Assembly: GCA_024234855.1 (NCBI GenBank) | Contig: JACKNN010000007.1 | Coordinates: 1-64,000 of the forward strand | Origin: Pseudomonadales bacterium | Lineage (GTDB): Bacteria > Pseudomonadota > Gammaproteobacteria > Pseudomonadales > Halieaceae | DNA: 64,000 bases | Direction: 5' to 3' | Part shown: one piece after another, positions 27,740-36,583 of the stretch | Position numbering within the stretch: the first letter of the stretch is position 1 | How the letters are laid out: the number at the start of each line of letters is the position of its first letter | Translations under genes and position numbers: made by a program | The notes under the pieces: generated by a model | Told to the model about the DNA's origin: nothing | Databases searched by the model: none | Seen by the model: only the letters and a program-made list of their open reading frames with translations

Positions 27740-29425
27740 TTAACCGCTTTTGCGCTTGCTTGCGGGCGCCTTTTTCCTGGCCGGCGCCTTTTTCTTCACT
27801 GCGGCTTTCTTCTTCACTGCAGTTTTCTTTTTCACCGCTGCCTTTTTCCCGGCCGCCGGTTTTTTCTTCGCCGGCGCTTTCTTGGCCTTGGCTTTACCGG
27901 AAGCGCGCTTCGCCTCCAGCACCTTCTGCATGGGGCCGCGCCGGGGCGCCGCCCGCGGCGACTCGGCCGCTTCCGTGTTGCTTGCCTCCAGTAGCCGGGC
28001 GATCTCCTCGATGTGCATGTCGGCGAGATCCCATACGTCGGGTACCAGGTCGCGATCGACTATGAAGCCAAAATCCAGCCTGTCCCTGTAGCTCGTCACC
28101 GTGATGTTCAGGCCCTGGCCATCAGTAACGATGGATACGGGGAACTGGTGTTGCAACTGGGCGCCGGCGAAATAGAGCGGTTCGCGGGGACCCGGCACGT
28201 TGGAGATCACCAGGTTGGCGGGCATGCCGATACGGTCCGCCAGCTTCAGCCGCGAGGTCAGGCGCGCGGCGGCGGCCGACACCACCGGCGGTGAGGACTG
28301 GGCGATGTCGATAAGCGACTCCGCCGGCATCAACTCGAACTGCTTCTTGGCGACACCCATCGCCTTGCGGCACAGGGCGACCCGCTCCAGCGGGTCATCG
28401 CAATGGGTGGGCAGTTCCGCCACCAGCCCGGAGACGCGGTTGGTCCAGGGGTCGGACTCGTCCCCGGTGCGAATCGACACCGGCACCATGGCCCGCAGGG
28501 GCTTGTCGGGCAGCGCATTGTGGGACAGCAGGTACTGGCGCAGACCGCCGGCGCAGATCGCCATCACGATGTCATTTACCGTGCCACCGGTGGCATTTTT
28601 CAGGCGCTTGATATTTTCCAGTGAGGTCGTGCGCATGGCGAAACGACGGTGGGGGGTGATGGACTTGTTCCACGGCGTGGGCGGGGCGGATGTCAGTGGC
28701 ATCATGACCCAGGGTCGCTCCGTCGTCGGACGCCCCAGTATTCGGTAGGCCGTGTCGCGTGCGAACGATGTCGCCCCGGATACATCGGCGATACCCAGCA
28801 TCTTTGCCGTGGTCCGCAGCATCCTGGTTTGGGCCTTCACCGCCATGAGCGGGTTTTTGGCCAGCCTCTGCAGGGTCAGACGCAGCATTTCCGTCTGGCT
28901 TGGAACTGGCTCCGGCTCCCATTTCGGACTGGCGGGTGGGGGTGAATCGTCCGGTTGCGTGGAGAGTACCGCCTCCAGCATCAACTGTCCCGCGGCCCCG
29001 TCAATGGTTGCGTGGTGGAACTTGGTCAGCAGACCCCACCAGCCATTGGCAAGGCCATCGATCACATAGACCTCCCACAAGGGGCGGCTGCGGTCCATCG
29101 GGCGGCCGACGATGCGGCAGATCTGGTCCGCCAACTGGTCTACCAGGCCCGGTTTGGCAATGCTGATTTCGCGAATGTGGTAGTCGATATCGAAATGGGG
29201 ATCGAACACCCAGTAGGGGTGGTCCAGGCCAAAGGGTACCTCAACCAGGCGGCGTCGCATGGGCTCGAGCTCACCGATCAGCGAGGAATACTTTTCGTAC
29301 ACCGCGGCATAAGGGTCGAAATCCGGGCTCGGTCGATCGAACAGCATGAGCCCCGTCACATGCCCGAAGGTGTTGGGCGTTTCCATATTCAGGAACGAGG
29401 CGTCAAGGCCGCTCAGCTGCTTCAT
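27740..29425 (-). CDS. Wax ester synthase / diacylglycerol acyltransferase with a histone-H1-like tail
   Basis: A 561-residue bifunctional WS/DGAT that esterifies fatty alcohols or diacylglycerol with acyl-CoA to form storage lipid. The catalytic motif HHATIDG is intact (137-143), as are RPLWEVYVIDGL and ISNVPGPREPLYF. Beyond the enzyme domain, about 68 C-terminal residues are almost entirely Lys, Ala, Pro and Val, with repeats of A-V-K-K-K, like histone H1 or the PhaF granule protein. AGGAG precedes the ATG at 29425; longer frames upstream lack support. The tail may bind DNA or lipid-body surface. It contrasts with the motif-less paralogue at 16067. Confidence 0.93.
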   Translation of the reverse strand: MKQLSGLDASFLNMETPNTFGHVTGLMLFDRPSPDFDPYAAVYEKYSSLIGELEPMRRRLVEVPFGLDHPYWVFDPHFDIDYHIREISIAKPGLVDQLADQICRIVGRPMDRSRPLWEVYVIDGLANGWWGLLTKFHHATIDGAAGQLMLEAVLSTQPDDSPPPASPKWEPEPVPSQTEMLRLTLQRLAKNPLMAVKAQTRMLRTTAKMLGIADVSGATSFARDTAYRILGRPTTERPWVMMPLTSAPPTPWNKSITPHRRFAMRTTSLENIKRLKNATGGTVNDIVMAICAGGLRQYLLSHNALPDKPLRAMVPVSIRTGDESDPWTNRVSGLVAELPTHCDDPLERVALCRKAMGVAKKQFELMPAESLIDIAQSSPPVVSAAAARLTSRLKLADRIGMPANLVISNVPGPREPLYFAGAQLQHQFPVSIVTDGQGLNITVTSYRDRLDFGFIVDRDLVPDVWDLADMHIEEIARLLEASNTEAAESPRAAPRRGPMQKVLEAKRASGKAKAKKAPAKKKPAAGKKAAVKKKTAVKKKAAVKKKAPARKKAPASKRKSG

Positions 29426-29500
29426 GGTGTCTCCTGGGGTTATTGATTTGGCGGTCGTTCCAGCAATCCAGCCCTGGAACGACAGGGAGTTACTATACAA

Positions 29501-30499
29501 CTATAGCCTGATTATCAGCTTACCTTTGTTGGCGCCGGTGAAAAACAGGTTGAGGCCGCCAATGGCCGCTTCCAGGCCTGCCAGGACATGGCTGCGGTGC
29601 TTGATTTTCCCCGTCATCACGTAGGGGGCCAGTTTGGCTGTCAGCGCCGGCGCTTCAGCCAGGTGATCGGGCATGGTGAAGCCCTGTATGGTAAGGCGTT
29701 TCTTGATGATGGGTATCCAGCTGGGCCCCGCATCCGGCTCCTGTTTACCGTAATCGGCGATCATGCCGCAGACCACGACACGGCCGTGGGCATTCATCCT
29801 GTGGAACACGGCGTGTTGAATGGGGCCGCCGGTGTTTTCGAAGTAGATGTCGATACCGTCCGGCGCCAGCTTTGCCAGTTTCGCGTCCAGGTCATCGGTT
29901 TTGTAGTTGATCGCGCCGTCAAAGCCCAGTTCGTCGACCAGCCAGCCGCATTTTTCATCGTCCCCCGCCACGCCGATGACCCTGAGGCCTTCGGCCTTCG
30001 CCAACTGGCCGACGATGGAGCCTACCGAGCCGGCGGCGCCGCTGACCACAATGGTCTCACCTGCCTTGGGGTGACCGACATGAAAGAATCCCTGGGTGGC
30101 GGTCAGGCCGGGCAGGGCGAACACCGACAGGACGGTTTCCGCGTCGAGGCCGGGCTGGAGTTTATTGAGGCCCTGGCCGCTGCCCAGGTAGTATTCGGTC
30201 CAGCCCATCATGCCCATGACCCGGTCGCCGACCGCGAAGTCCGGGTGGTTGCTCTGAACCACCTCGCCCAGGCCGGAAGAGCGCATCACGGCGCCGAGCT
30301 CGACCGGTGGGATATAGCTGTCGGTGTCCGGGCTCATCCAGCCGAGCATGGCGGGGTCCAGGGACATATGGGTTTGCTTTACCAGGATCTCGCCGGGGCC
30401 CGCCTGCGGTATATCCGCTTGCACGACCTCGAATATGTCGGGACTGACCGGGCCGGGGGCGGGGCGGGCTACCAGCTTGATTGCGGTGTAGGTGCTCAT
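29501..30499 (-). CDS. Zinc-independent NADP-dependent oxidoreductase (CurA/leukotriene B4 dehydrogenase-like)
   Basis: A 332-residue medium-chain reductase. The Rossmann segment VVSGAAGSVGSIVGQLAKAEG and the region VIGVAGDDEKCGWLVDELGF mark the prostaglandin-reductase/CurA group, which reduces the C=C bond of enones with NADPH. No zinc ligands of the classical ADH pattern occur. Start ATG at 30499 is preceded by AAGGAA; the frame extends upstream without support. It is divergent from a LysR gene, the usual layout for a regulator and its target. Confidence 0.9.
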   Translation of the reverse strand: MSTYTAIKLVARPAPGPVSPDIFEVVQADIPQAGPGEILVKQTHMSLDPAMLGWMSPDTDSYIPPVELGAVMRSSGLGEVVQSNHPDFAVGDRVMGMMGWTEYYLGSGQGLNKLQPGLDAETVLSVFALPGLTATQGFFHVGHPKAGETIVVSGAAGSVGSIVGQLAKAEGLRVIGVAGDDEKCGWLVDELGFDGAINYKTDDLDAKLAKLAPDGIDIYFENTGGPIQHAVFHRMNAHGRVVVCGMIADYGKQEPDAGPSWIPIIKKRLTIQGFTMPDHLAEAPALTAKLAPYVMTGKIKHRSHVLAGLEAAIGGLNLFFTGANKGKLIIRL

Positions 30500-30667
30500 A
30501 GTCGATGTTTCCTTCTGCCTATTGGTATGAGTGAAGTGCCTGACACATTCAGGCGTCTTCGCCAATGTGTGCGAAGCATTATTTCATCCTGAAATGGTAA
30601 GATATATGCCCGTAAAAGCGTTTCATTAATGCTATAAAGACAACAATAGTAGGATTGTGGGCCGGCG

Positions 30668-31588
30668 ATGGACCAGTTGCGCGCTTTAAGGTATTTCTCC
30701 GCGGTGGTTGAAACGGGCAGTTTCACCCGGGCCGCGAAGCGGTTCTCGGTGCCGGCTTCTTCCCTGTCGCGCCGGGTGGCCGACCTGGAAAAGAGCCTTG
30801 GTGCCACCCTGCTGAAACGTTCCACCCGCACGGTGCAGGTGACGGAAATCGGCCGCAGCTATTTCGAGCAGGTGCGGGAAATCCTGCTCCGGCTGGAGCA
30901 ATCTGATGAATCGGTGCGCAGCTACCAGGCAAGACCCATGGGCCGGTTGCGTATCAGTTCCACGGTAGGTTTCGGGGAGCGCATCCTGCTGCCGCTGCTG
31001 GAAGAATTCAGTCAGCTGTACCCCGACGTCCTGCTGGATGTCAGTCTCAGTGACGAATTGTCCACGCTGGGCCGGGATGAGGTCGATATCGCCATTCGCG
31101 GTGGCTACGCACCCAACGAGCGTGTGCTGGCGATCAGGTTGATGAGCAATCAATTCATACCGGTGGCATCGCCGGACTACCTCGCGCGCATGGGGACCCC
31201 GGTGCATCCGCGGGAGCTTGTCGACCACAAGGGTTTGTATTTTCGTACCCCCTCGGGGCCGATCCCCTGGATATGCGAGTTGGACGGGCAGTGGCAGGAG
31301 GTCTCGGCACAGGTCGCGGCGGTGTCCAACAGTGGTAAATGGCTGGCGGACAAAGCCGTCAAGGGACAGGGGATCCTGATGTCGCCTCGTTGGTCGCTCG
31401 CACAGTATATGGAGCGCGGCGAACTGCAGGAGCTATTTTTTGATCCGGTACTGCAGGTCACCCAGAATACCGATCTCGCGATATACCTGTTGTACCAGAA
31501 ACAGCGCTATCTCGTGCCCAAGGTAAAAGTCGCGGTGGACTTTATCGTGGCGAGGGTGAAGGCCAACCCGCTGGATGTCACGGCCTGA
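30668..31588 (+). CDS. LysR-family transcriptional regulator
   Basis: A 306-residue LysR protein, normal length. The N-terminal HTH is MDQLRALRYFSAVVETGSFT…PASSLSRRVADLEKSLGATL and the effector domain follows from about residue 90 (GRLRISSTVGFGERILLPLL). It belongs to the CrgA/AaeR-like branch of LTTRs. It is divergent from the CurA-like reductase across 168 bp and probably controls it. No ligand can be inferred. Confidence 0.93.
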   Translation: MDQLRALRYFSAVVETGSFTRAAKRFSVPASSLSRRVADLEKSLGATLLKRSTRTVQVTEIGRSYFEQVREILLRLEQSDESVRSYQARPMGRLRISSTVGFGERILLPLLEEFSQLYPDVLLDVSLSDELSTLGRDEVDIAIRGGYAPNERVLAIRLMSNQFIPVASPDYLARMGTPVHPRELVDHKGLYFRTPSGPIPWICELDGQWQEVSAQVAAVSNSGKWLADKAVKGQGILMSPRWSLAQYMERGELQELFFDPVLQVTQNTDLAIYLLYQKQRYLVPKVKVAVDFIVARVKANPLDVTA

Positions 31589-31606
31589 CGACTTCCCCGG
31601 CGGTTA

Positions 31607-32299
31607 TTATGCGGCCAGGCGCCGGGCGATCAGGCGGTAGACTTTGGGATCAAAGCCGAGCCCCAGGTGGCTCGATGTGACTTCCACGTGTTCCACGCTC
31701 TGGTTGATCTGGTCGATGCAGGCCTGCCAGGCCACCACGCCGTCCCGTCGGCTGAAGATCGCCGTTACCGGCACTTTCAGGGGTGGGCTGGTGCGCTGCC
31801 GGTGGTGGATATGGGCCTCGATGGCGTCGAGGTCTACGCCGCCGCTGGCCAACTGGTCGGCAAAGGCGGTGTATTTGGGTCCCCCGGTGATTGGCGAGCC
31901 CATGGTAATGACCCTGCGAACCAGGTCGGGATGATGCAGTGCCACTTCCCGGGCGATGACACCGCCCATGCTCCAGCCCACCAGCGACACCTTGCTGCCG
32001 CTCGCGGCGCTCATTTTCGCCACGATTTCGGCAACTTGTGGCGCCAGCCGGGCGACGTCGCCGCTGTTGCGGCCCAGTCCCCAGCCGCGGGCATCGTAAC
32101 CCAGCAGCTTGAAGTAGCGGCGCAGCGACCGGGTCGACGTGTCCGAGGCGGTAAAGCCGGGCATGAACAGCACCGGGTGACCGTCTCCCCGCGGTTCGGT
32201 AAGCAGTCGTGGGTAGTGCAGGGCGAGTTGTGCCAGTTGTTTCGGCGTTTCGGCCTCCATAAAAAATGCCTGGGACGTGGTGCGGCGCGCCTCGTGCAT
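31607..32299 (-). CDS. Alpha/beta hydrolase
   Basis: A 230-residue serine hydrolase: nucleophile in GWSMGGVIA, acid in the region SRRDGVVAW, and His in SSHLGLGF near the C-terminus. An oxyanion-type H-P-V-L-F-M-P-G-F segment precedes the core. I choose ATG at 32299 because AGGAAG lies upstream; ATG codons at 32332 and 32338 would add 11 or 13 residues. Substrate not inferable. It points away from the LysR gene and ends 18 bp from it. Confidence 0.85.
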   Translation of the reverse strand: MHEARRTTSQAFFMEAETPKQLAQLALHYPRLLTEPRGDGHPVLFMPGFTASDTSTRSLRRYFKLLGYDARGWGLGRNSGDVARLAPQVAEIVAKMSAASGSKVSLVGWSMGGVIAREVALHHPDLVRRVITMGSPITGGPKYTAFADQLASGGVDLDAIEAHIHHRQRTSPPLKVPVTAIFSRRDGVVAWQACIDQINQSVEHVEVTSSHLGLGFDPKVYRLIARRLAA

Positions 32300-32649
32300 G
32301 CTGTTCGCAGCTTCCTGTCGAATGGAGATCATTGGCATTAACCCGTGGGCCTGATACAGGATCATATTGGGGCAAGTTCCGGTATTGCAATGGCTCTAGC
32401 TGCGGGGCAGATCGCGCATGACGGGCCAGAGGAACTGCCGTACCGGAAAATGCAAGCATCAAGAATGGCATCAAACAGTGTGCATACAGATGCTCATTGT
32501 TTGGCGTTTGGAGAAGAAATCATGAGGCTACCGGTGGTGAATTGCATGTGTGTTAAAGGCAGGGCACGAAGCAGGTGGGGCCATCTTGGTGTCAACTGGC
32601 GTGTAACAGTGTGCACCCGGAAAGCGGTTCGAGTGGCAAAGAGCCGCCC

Positions 32650-32865
32650 CGGGAGCGCGCGCTATTCCACCCGTTTGGAGGCGGTGCGCACAAATGTATC
32701 GGCATGCACTTCGCGAAAATAGTATATTGCAGTTTTATGTATCATCTCGTTACCGGGCATGAGATCACGTTGCGCCCGGGCTGCGATCCCGATTGGCAAC
32801 ATCTACCGATGCCCAGGCCAAAGGATAACTTGCCGATATGCCTGGTTCCCGTGGATCAGGTTTAA
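32650..32865 (+). pseudogene. Cytochrome P450 remnant (C-terminal heme-binding part only)
   Basis: One frame encodes FHPFGGGAHKCIGMHFAK, the heme-cysteine loop F-x-x-G-x-x-x-C-x-G (Cys codon at 32695), followed by about 55 residues of typical P450 C-terminus. Nothing P450-like precedes about 32650: the heme loop joins abruptly to unrelated sequence, and no I-helix or E-x-x-R region is present. So about 85% of the gene is missing. It ends 16 bp before the epimerase gene. The rest of the gap from 32300 shows no gene I can support. Confidence 0.8.
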
Positions 32866-32881
32866 AGCACAGGAGAAGCTG

Positions 32882-33874
32882 ATGGCTAAAGTCTTGATTA
32901 CCGGCGCCACCGGTTTTATTGGCAATCACGTGACCCGCATGGCGCTCGAGGCCGGGGACGAGGTGCGCGTGATGGTTATGCCTGGCGAGGGCCGTTCGCC
33001 ACTGAACGGCATGGATGTGGAGTTTGTCGAGGGCAACCTGCTGGATCCTTCGACATTCGCACCGGCCCTGAAGGGGGTGGAGCGGATGTACCACCTCGCC
33101 GCGCTGTTTGCGGTGTGGACCAGGGATCCCGATTTGCACTACAAGATCAATGTGCAGGGTACCGAGGCTTTGATGAAGGAAGCGATCAGGGCAGATCTTG
33201 AGAAGGTCGTCTACACCAGCTCCATCGCCGCCATCGGCATCAACCCGGGAGAAATGTCCAATGAGGAAACCCCGTTCAACTCCTGGCCCTGGGCCAGCGA
33301 GTACATCATGTCCAAGTATATTGCCCACCAGGTGGTCAAGGGCCTGGTGAGCAGGGGCTTGCCCGCGACCATGGTGTTGCCCGGCCTGCCTTTCGGGCCT
33401 GGCGACCGGGGGCCGACGCCAACAGGGAGCGTAATCCTGCAGGTATTACGGGGCAAGGCAAAGAACTGGTGGCAGGGCGGCGTCTGCCTGGTGGATGTCC
33501 GCGATGTGGCCCGCGGGCATATCCTGGCCATGGAAAAAGGTCGCATCGGCGAGTCTTACTGCCTGACCAACACCGCGGCCAATATGCGCAGCAAGGACCT
33601 GATAGAGATGATCGGCCGCATAGCCGGTGTCGAAGGCGTTGCAACCCGGGAGGTATCCCCAAAGGTGATGTTGCGGGTTGCGCGCCTTATGGAGTTGTGG
33701 TCCAGGATAACCGGCAAGCCGCCCTTAACAACCTACAAGAACACCATGTACATCCTGCAGGAAAATTTCGTCGATGCCAGCAAGGCCGTAACGGAACTTG
33801 GCATGCCCCAGAGCCCGATCGAACAAGCCATCGAGGACTCCATCGCCTGGTTCAGGGAAAACGGCTACGTATGA
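32882..33874 (+). CDS. NAD(P)-dependent epimerase / 3beta-hydroxysteroid dehydrogenase-like reductase
   Basis: A 330-residue extended SDR. It has the nucleotide-binding GATGFIGNHV near the N-terminus, active-site Ser in VVYTSSIAAIG and the catalytic Y-x-x-x-K as YIMSK. Similarity is highest to dihydroflavonol 4-reductase/3beta-HSD-type enzymes acting on hydroxyl or keto groups. AGGAG lies six bases before the ATG. It forms a likely operon with the acetoacetate-decarboxylase-like gene 34 bases downstream, and lies after a P450 remnant, which fits a decayed catabolic cluster. Confidence 0.9.
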   Translation: MAKVLITGATGFIGNHVTRMALEAGDEVRVMVMPGEGRSPLNGMDVEFVEGNLLDPSTFAPALKGVERMYHLAALFAVWTRDPDLHYKINVQGTEALMKEAIRADLEKVVYTSSIAAIGINPGEMSNEETPFNSWPWASEYIMSKYIAHQVVKGLVSRGLPATMVLPGLPFGPGDRGPTPTGSVILQVLRGKAKNWWQGGVCLVDVRDVARGHILAMEKGRIGESYCLTNTAANMRSKDLIEMIGRIAGVEGVATREVSPKVMLRVARLMELWSRITGKPPLTTYKNTMYILQENFVDASKAVTELGMPQSPIEQAIEDSIAWFRENGYV

Positions 33875-33908
33875 GCCTCGGACTTTGTAAACCGTTACAG
33901 GACACCTT

Positions 33909-34751
33909 ATGAAAGCAACCGGCGCCATCTTCGAGGAACCCCCTGTCCACAGCGACAGGGGCGACAGGTTTACGAATGACATCTGTTCAAAAAACTCCGA
34001 GAACAACTATACGATTGACGGCAGGGAGATTTCTTTTCCTGTGGTCGTATCCGAGGCCTCGATGCTGATGAACGGCTTTCTGGTGAATGCGAAAGCCGCA
34101 CAGGCAATGCTTGTGGGTACCGGCTTCCGGGTGGTCGAGATCTTCCCCGGTAAAGCCATCCTGCAATTGCTGGCTGTCGACTACAAAGAGAACGATCTGG
34201 GTAACTACAACGAGGGAGCGATTATTTTCCCGGTACTGACGCCTGGAGAAAAGAAGCCATTTCCATTCTTCGGCGCGCTGAAGCGCATGGGGAACGGCAC
34301 CATCGGCAACTTCGTCTACAGGATGCCGGTAGACCAGGAGTTCACCACCCACGCAGGGCGCTTCATCTGGGGTTTTCCCAAGTGGGTGAGCCGCGTGGAC
34401 ATTGAATTCGGCGCCAGTGTCGCACGCGGTACTTTTATCGATGAGGATGAACTGGTCTATTCCATTGCGGCAAAGACCGGCGGCAACGGCGCCCCCAATG
34501 AGCAACGCGCCGCTTCACTGGCGATTCGTGACGGTAGGGCATGGAAAACCTATGGCACCAACAGCAGTTCCGGGCTAACTTTTTCGCTGGGAGGCGAAAC
34601 CCCGGAAATTGGCGACAGCCACCCGTTGGCAAAAGAGCTGCGCACTCTCGGCCTTCCCAAGAAACCGATATTCACTGTTTCCGTCAAAAGCAGCCGCATG
34701 AGCTTTGGCAAACCGGAAAGCAACGACATTGGCGCGTCGTTCTTGACGTAG
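33909..34751 (+). CDS. Acetoacetate decarboxylase family protein
   Basis: A 280-residue protein of the ADC fold. The lysine that forms the Schiff base in true ADC is represented by Lys158 in FIWGFPKW, preceded by the family segment YNEGAIIFPVL. Family members include decarboxylases, but many of these long forms in catabolic clusters have other, unassigned roles. It is co-directional with the epimerase and likely the last gene of that operon. A 736-bp gene-free stretch follows. Confidence 0.85.
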   Translation: MKATGAIFEEPPVHSDRGDRFTNDICSKNSENNYTIDGREISFPVVVSEASMLMNGFLVNAKAAQAMLVGTGFRVVEIFPGKAILQLLAVDYKENDLGNYNEGAIIFPVLTPGEKKPFPFFGALKRMGNGTIGNFVYRMPVDQEFTTHAGRFIWGFPKWVSRVDIEFGASVARGTFIDEDELVYSIAAKTGGNGAPNEQRAASLAIRDGRAWKTYGTNSSSGLTFSLGGETPEIGDSHPLAKELRTLGLPKKPIFTVSVKSSRMSFGKPESNDIGASFLT

Positions 34752-35412
34752 GCCAGGAAGCGTAGCCGGATTCCAGCCCGTCAGCTCGGTATTAGCGCGT
34801 ACGCGAGGCGATTCTTTGTGTGCTCCAAGCTGTGCGGCGTCTGCCTTGCCAACAAATGAGACCGCCAGTCCGTTGGGCGATTGGATATGCCATTGCCGCT
34901 TACGCACGCCGCGGTCGTCAATCACCTGGATCCGCTGGAATCTATGAGTCGAAGGTGGCGCCGGTGGCGGAGCCAGAACTGTTGACGCTCGGTGACTTCG
35001 GTCATTTCTATAGGGTTCCGATCCCTCGCTCTCGCGCTGCTATGACCAGTCTGGCAAATTTCCATTCCTTCTGTATGCCGGTTGTGAGCAGTTGGCCGAT
35101 GAACCTGTGCCGTGCATTGTCAGAACCGCGATACGCACTTTGGATTTTAGATGAGTGCGCCAACAGCAATTCTGTGCCGTACCGTCGGATTGGTCTGGCT
35201 TCCGCGTATTGCTGCTTAAAAATTGGCGGTGAATGTCCTCGGAGAAACGCTGCTTACTGACTCGTGACATCATCTTGAGTCGAAGAGGGTTCAGTCGCTC
35301 CGTAAAAGGGTACTTCCATTCAGCTTCCACCCGCTCTGGATCATCTTGCCATTCGCTCTGGCCTTTGCCTTTGCTGTGACCATCACGGCCAGTACTTTCA
35401 AAAAGTATCTCT
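34752..35412. other. Gene-free segment leading into the accessory island
   Basis: No coding frame here has convincing composition or family similarity on either strand. Within it, TTCCGATCCCTCGCTCTC (from 35016) resembles the tRNA-Ser 3'-end remnant at 42104: 16 of 22 bases match over 35016-35037. The core ATCCCTC-R-CTCTC matches at 12 of 13. No tRNA can be folded around it. It may mark the left border of the island, as a degraded attachment site. Confidence 0.4.
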
Positions 35413-35474
35413 GATACAGTTGACTGTATCATTACAGTTTGCTAGGCTGCATTTAAGCACTGTACTGTTACAGT
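35413..35474 (+). promoter_or_regulatory. Promoter overlapped by palindromic operators for the Xre/RES operon
   Basis: TTGACT (35420-35425) and TAGGCT (35443-35448), 17 bp apart, form a promoter. A perfect dyad GATACAGT-TG-ACTGTATC (35413-35430) covers the -35 box, and TACTGT-T-ACAGTA (35463-35475) lies just before the ribosome site. Shared ACTGT/ACAGT half-sites suggest binding of the antitoxin or the toxin-antitoxin complex for autorepression. Confidence 0.72.
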
Positions 35475-35487
35475 ATTGGAGGTAGAC

Positions 35488-35889
35488 ATGATCGCTCAAG
35501 CCGAACAGCTGCTGCAACGTGGTTCCAGTGTCACCAGTTCACTGCTGCCGGCGATTTTCGCTATTTTCAGCCAGTGGCGCCTGACCGGCGCCCAGCAGAT
35601 GACCCTGTTGGGGCTCAGCAACGAGAAGACCCTCTACAACTGGAAGAGCCAGCCCGGAAAGGCCAAGTTAACCAGGGACCTGCTGGAACGGGCCAGCTAT
35701 ATTCTGGGTATCTACAAATCCCTGGAAATTCTGTTGCCCGACGAGGGTCTGGCCGATCAGTGGCTGGCTACCCCCAACGACAATCCGCTGTTCAACGGCA
35801 CGGCCCCGCTGGATCGGTTGCTGGCCGGACAGGTGGTCGATCTGGCCGTGGTCAGGAATTTCCTTGATGCGGAGCGGAGTGGCTGGTGA
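35488..35889 (+). CDS. Xre/MbcA/ParS-type antitoxin (DUF2384)
   Basis: A 133-residue antitoxin: an N-terminal HTH-like region (about 20-70, with LSNEKTLYNWKSQ) and the C-terminal toxin-binding DUF2384 domain with W-L-A-T-P-N…F-N-G-T-A-P-L-D-R-L-L. It should neutralise the RES toxin by covering its active site and repress the operon. ATG at 35488 has GGAGG upstream. The toxin start overlaps its stop by 4 bp (GTGA). Confidence 0.93.
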   Translation: MIAQAEQLLQRGSSVTSSLLPAIFAIFSQWRLTGAQQMTLLGLSNEKTLYNWKSQPGKAKLTRDLLERASYILGIYKSLEILLPDEGLADQWLATPNDNPLFNGTAPLDRLLAGQVVDLAVVRNFLDAERSGW

Positions 35890-36578
35890 TCGACTTCGAT
35901 ACGCTACCGGTTAGCGAGACAAATGAACCGGTTTACCGGGTCATTCTGGCACGCTATCCGCAGATCCACCTGTTCGAGCGCGTCTCCAATCCACAGGATT
36001 GGGACGTGCTCTATGCCGTGGAGTCTCTGACCAACCCCAGGTTACGTGATGAGGTGGGTGATATTCGCCTGATGCCACCGGAAGATCGGGTGTATGGCGA
36101 TGGTGCGTCCTGGATCATGGCGGCCTTCACTCACCCGCCGGTGGATGGACGAGGTGGTCGCTTCAATCGGGATTTCGGTATCTATTATTGCGCCGCGGAT
36201 GAGACGGTCGCCATCGCCGAATCCTCCTTCCATCGGGCACGATTCCTACGTGAATCCAGAATCGATAAAACCACCCAGGAGATGCGCGTTATCCGCGCGC
36301 AGCTGGGGCCGACAAGCCTTCACGATGTGCGGCACCTGGCCGGAAACACCCTCTACGACCCCGATGATTACAGGGACGCGCAGCAGTTCGGCTTTGCGTT
36401 ACGGGAAGCAAATAGCTTCGGCATTCACTACCAAAGCGTAAGAGTGGAGGGTACGTGCTACGGGGTGATGCGGCCCAGGGTACTCTCGGATGCCATCCAC
36501 TGGCGCTATCTGCGTTACCACTATGAAAAGGGGTCAATCGTTGAGGTTGAATCCCTGGATGGCCGTGGCAATAGGTAA
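35886..36578 (+). CDS. RES-domain NAD+-targeting toxin
   Basis: A 230-residue RES toxin. Family residues visible are the Arg and Tyr of VYRVILARYP, the GRFN motif in GGRFNRDFGIYYCA, and the Glu-Ser of AIAESSFHRARF. Known members (MbcT, ParT, Res) destroy or modify NAD+ or transfer ADP-ribose, arresting the cell when the antitoxin is lost. GTG start overlaps the antitoxin stop. The frame is intact, and longer than the shortest RES domains, with about 50 extra N-terminal residues. Role: plasmid- or island-style stabilisation, or phage defence by abortive infection. Confidence 0.92.
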   Translation: MIDFDTLPVSETNEPVYRVILARYPQIHLFERVSNPQDWDVLYAVESLTNPRLRDEVGDIRLMPPEDRVYGDGASWIMAAFTHPPVDGRGGRFNRDFGIYYCAADETVAIAESSFHRARFLRESRIDKTTQEMRVIRAQLGPTSLHDVRHLAGNTLYDPDDYRDAQQFGFALREANSFGIHYQSVRVEGTCYGVMRPRVLSDAIHWRYLRYHYEKGSIVEVESLDGRGNR

Positions 36579-36583
36579 CGGCC

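Noticed and set aside
35016..35037. Complete tRNA-Ser at the left island border
   Set aside because: No acceptor, D or anticodon arm pairs upstream of it; only a weak match to the 3' end exists.
34820..35432. Two overlapping opposite frames (146 and 130 codons) in the island border
   Set aside because: Neither has a ribosome site, regular composition or family similarity.
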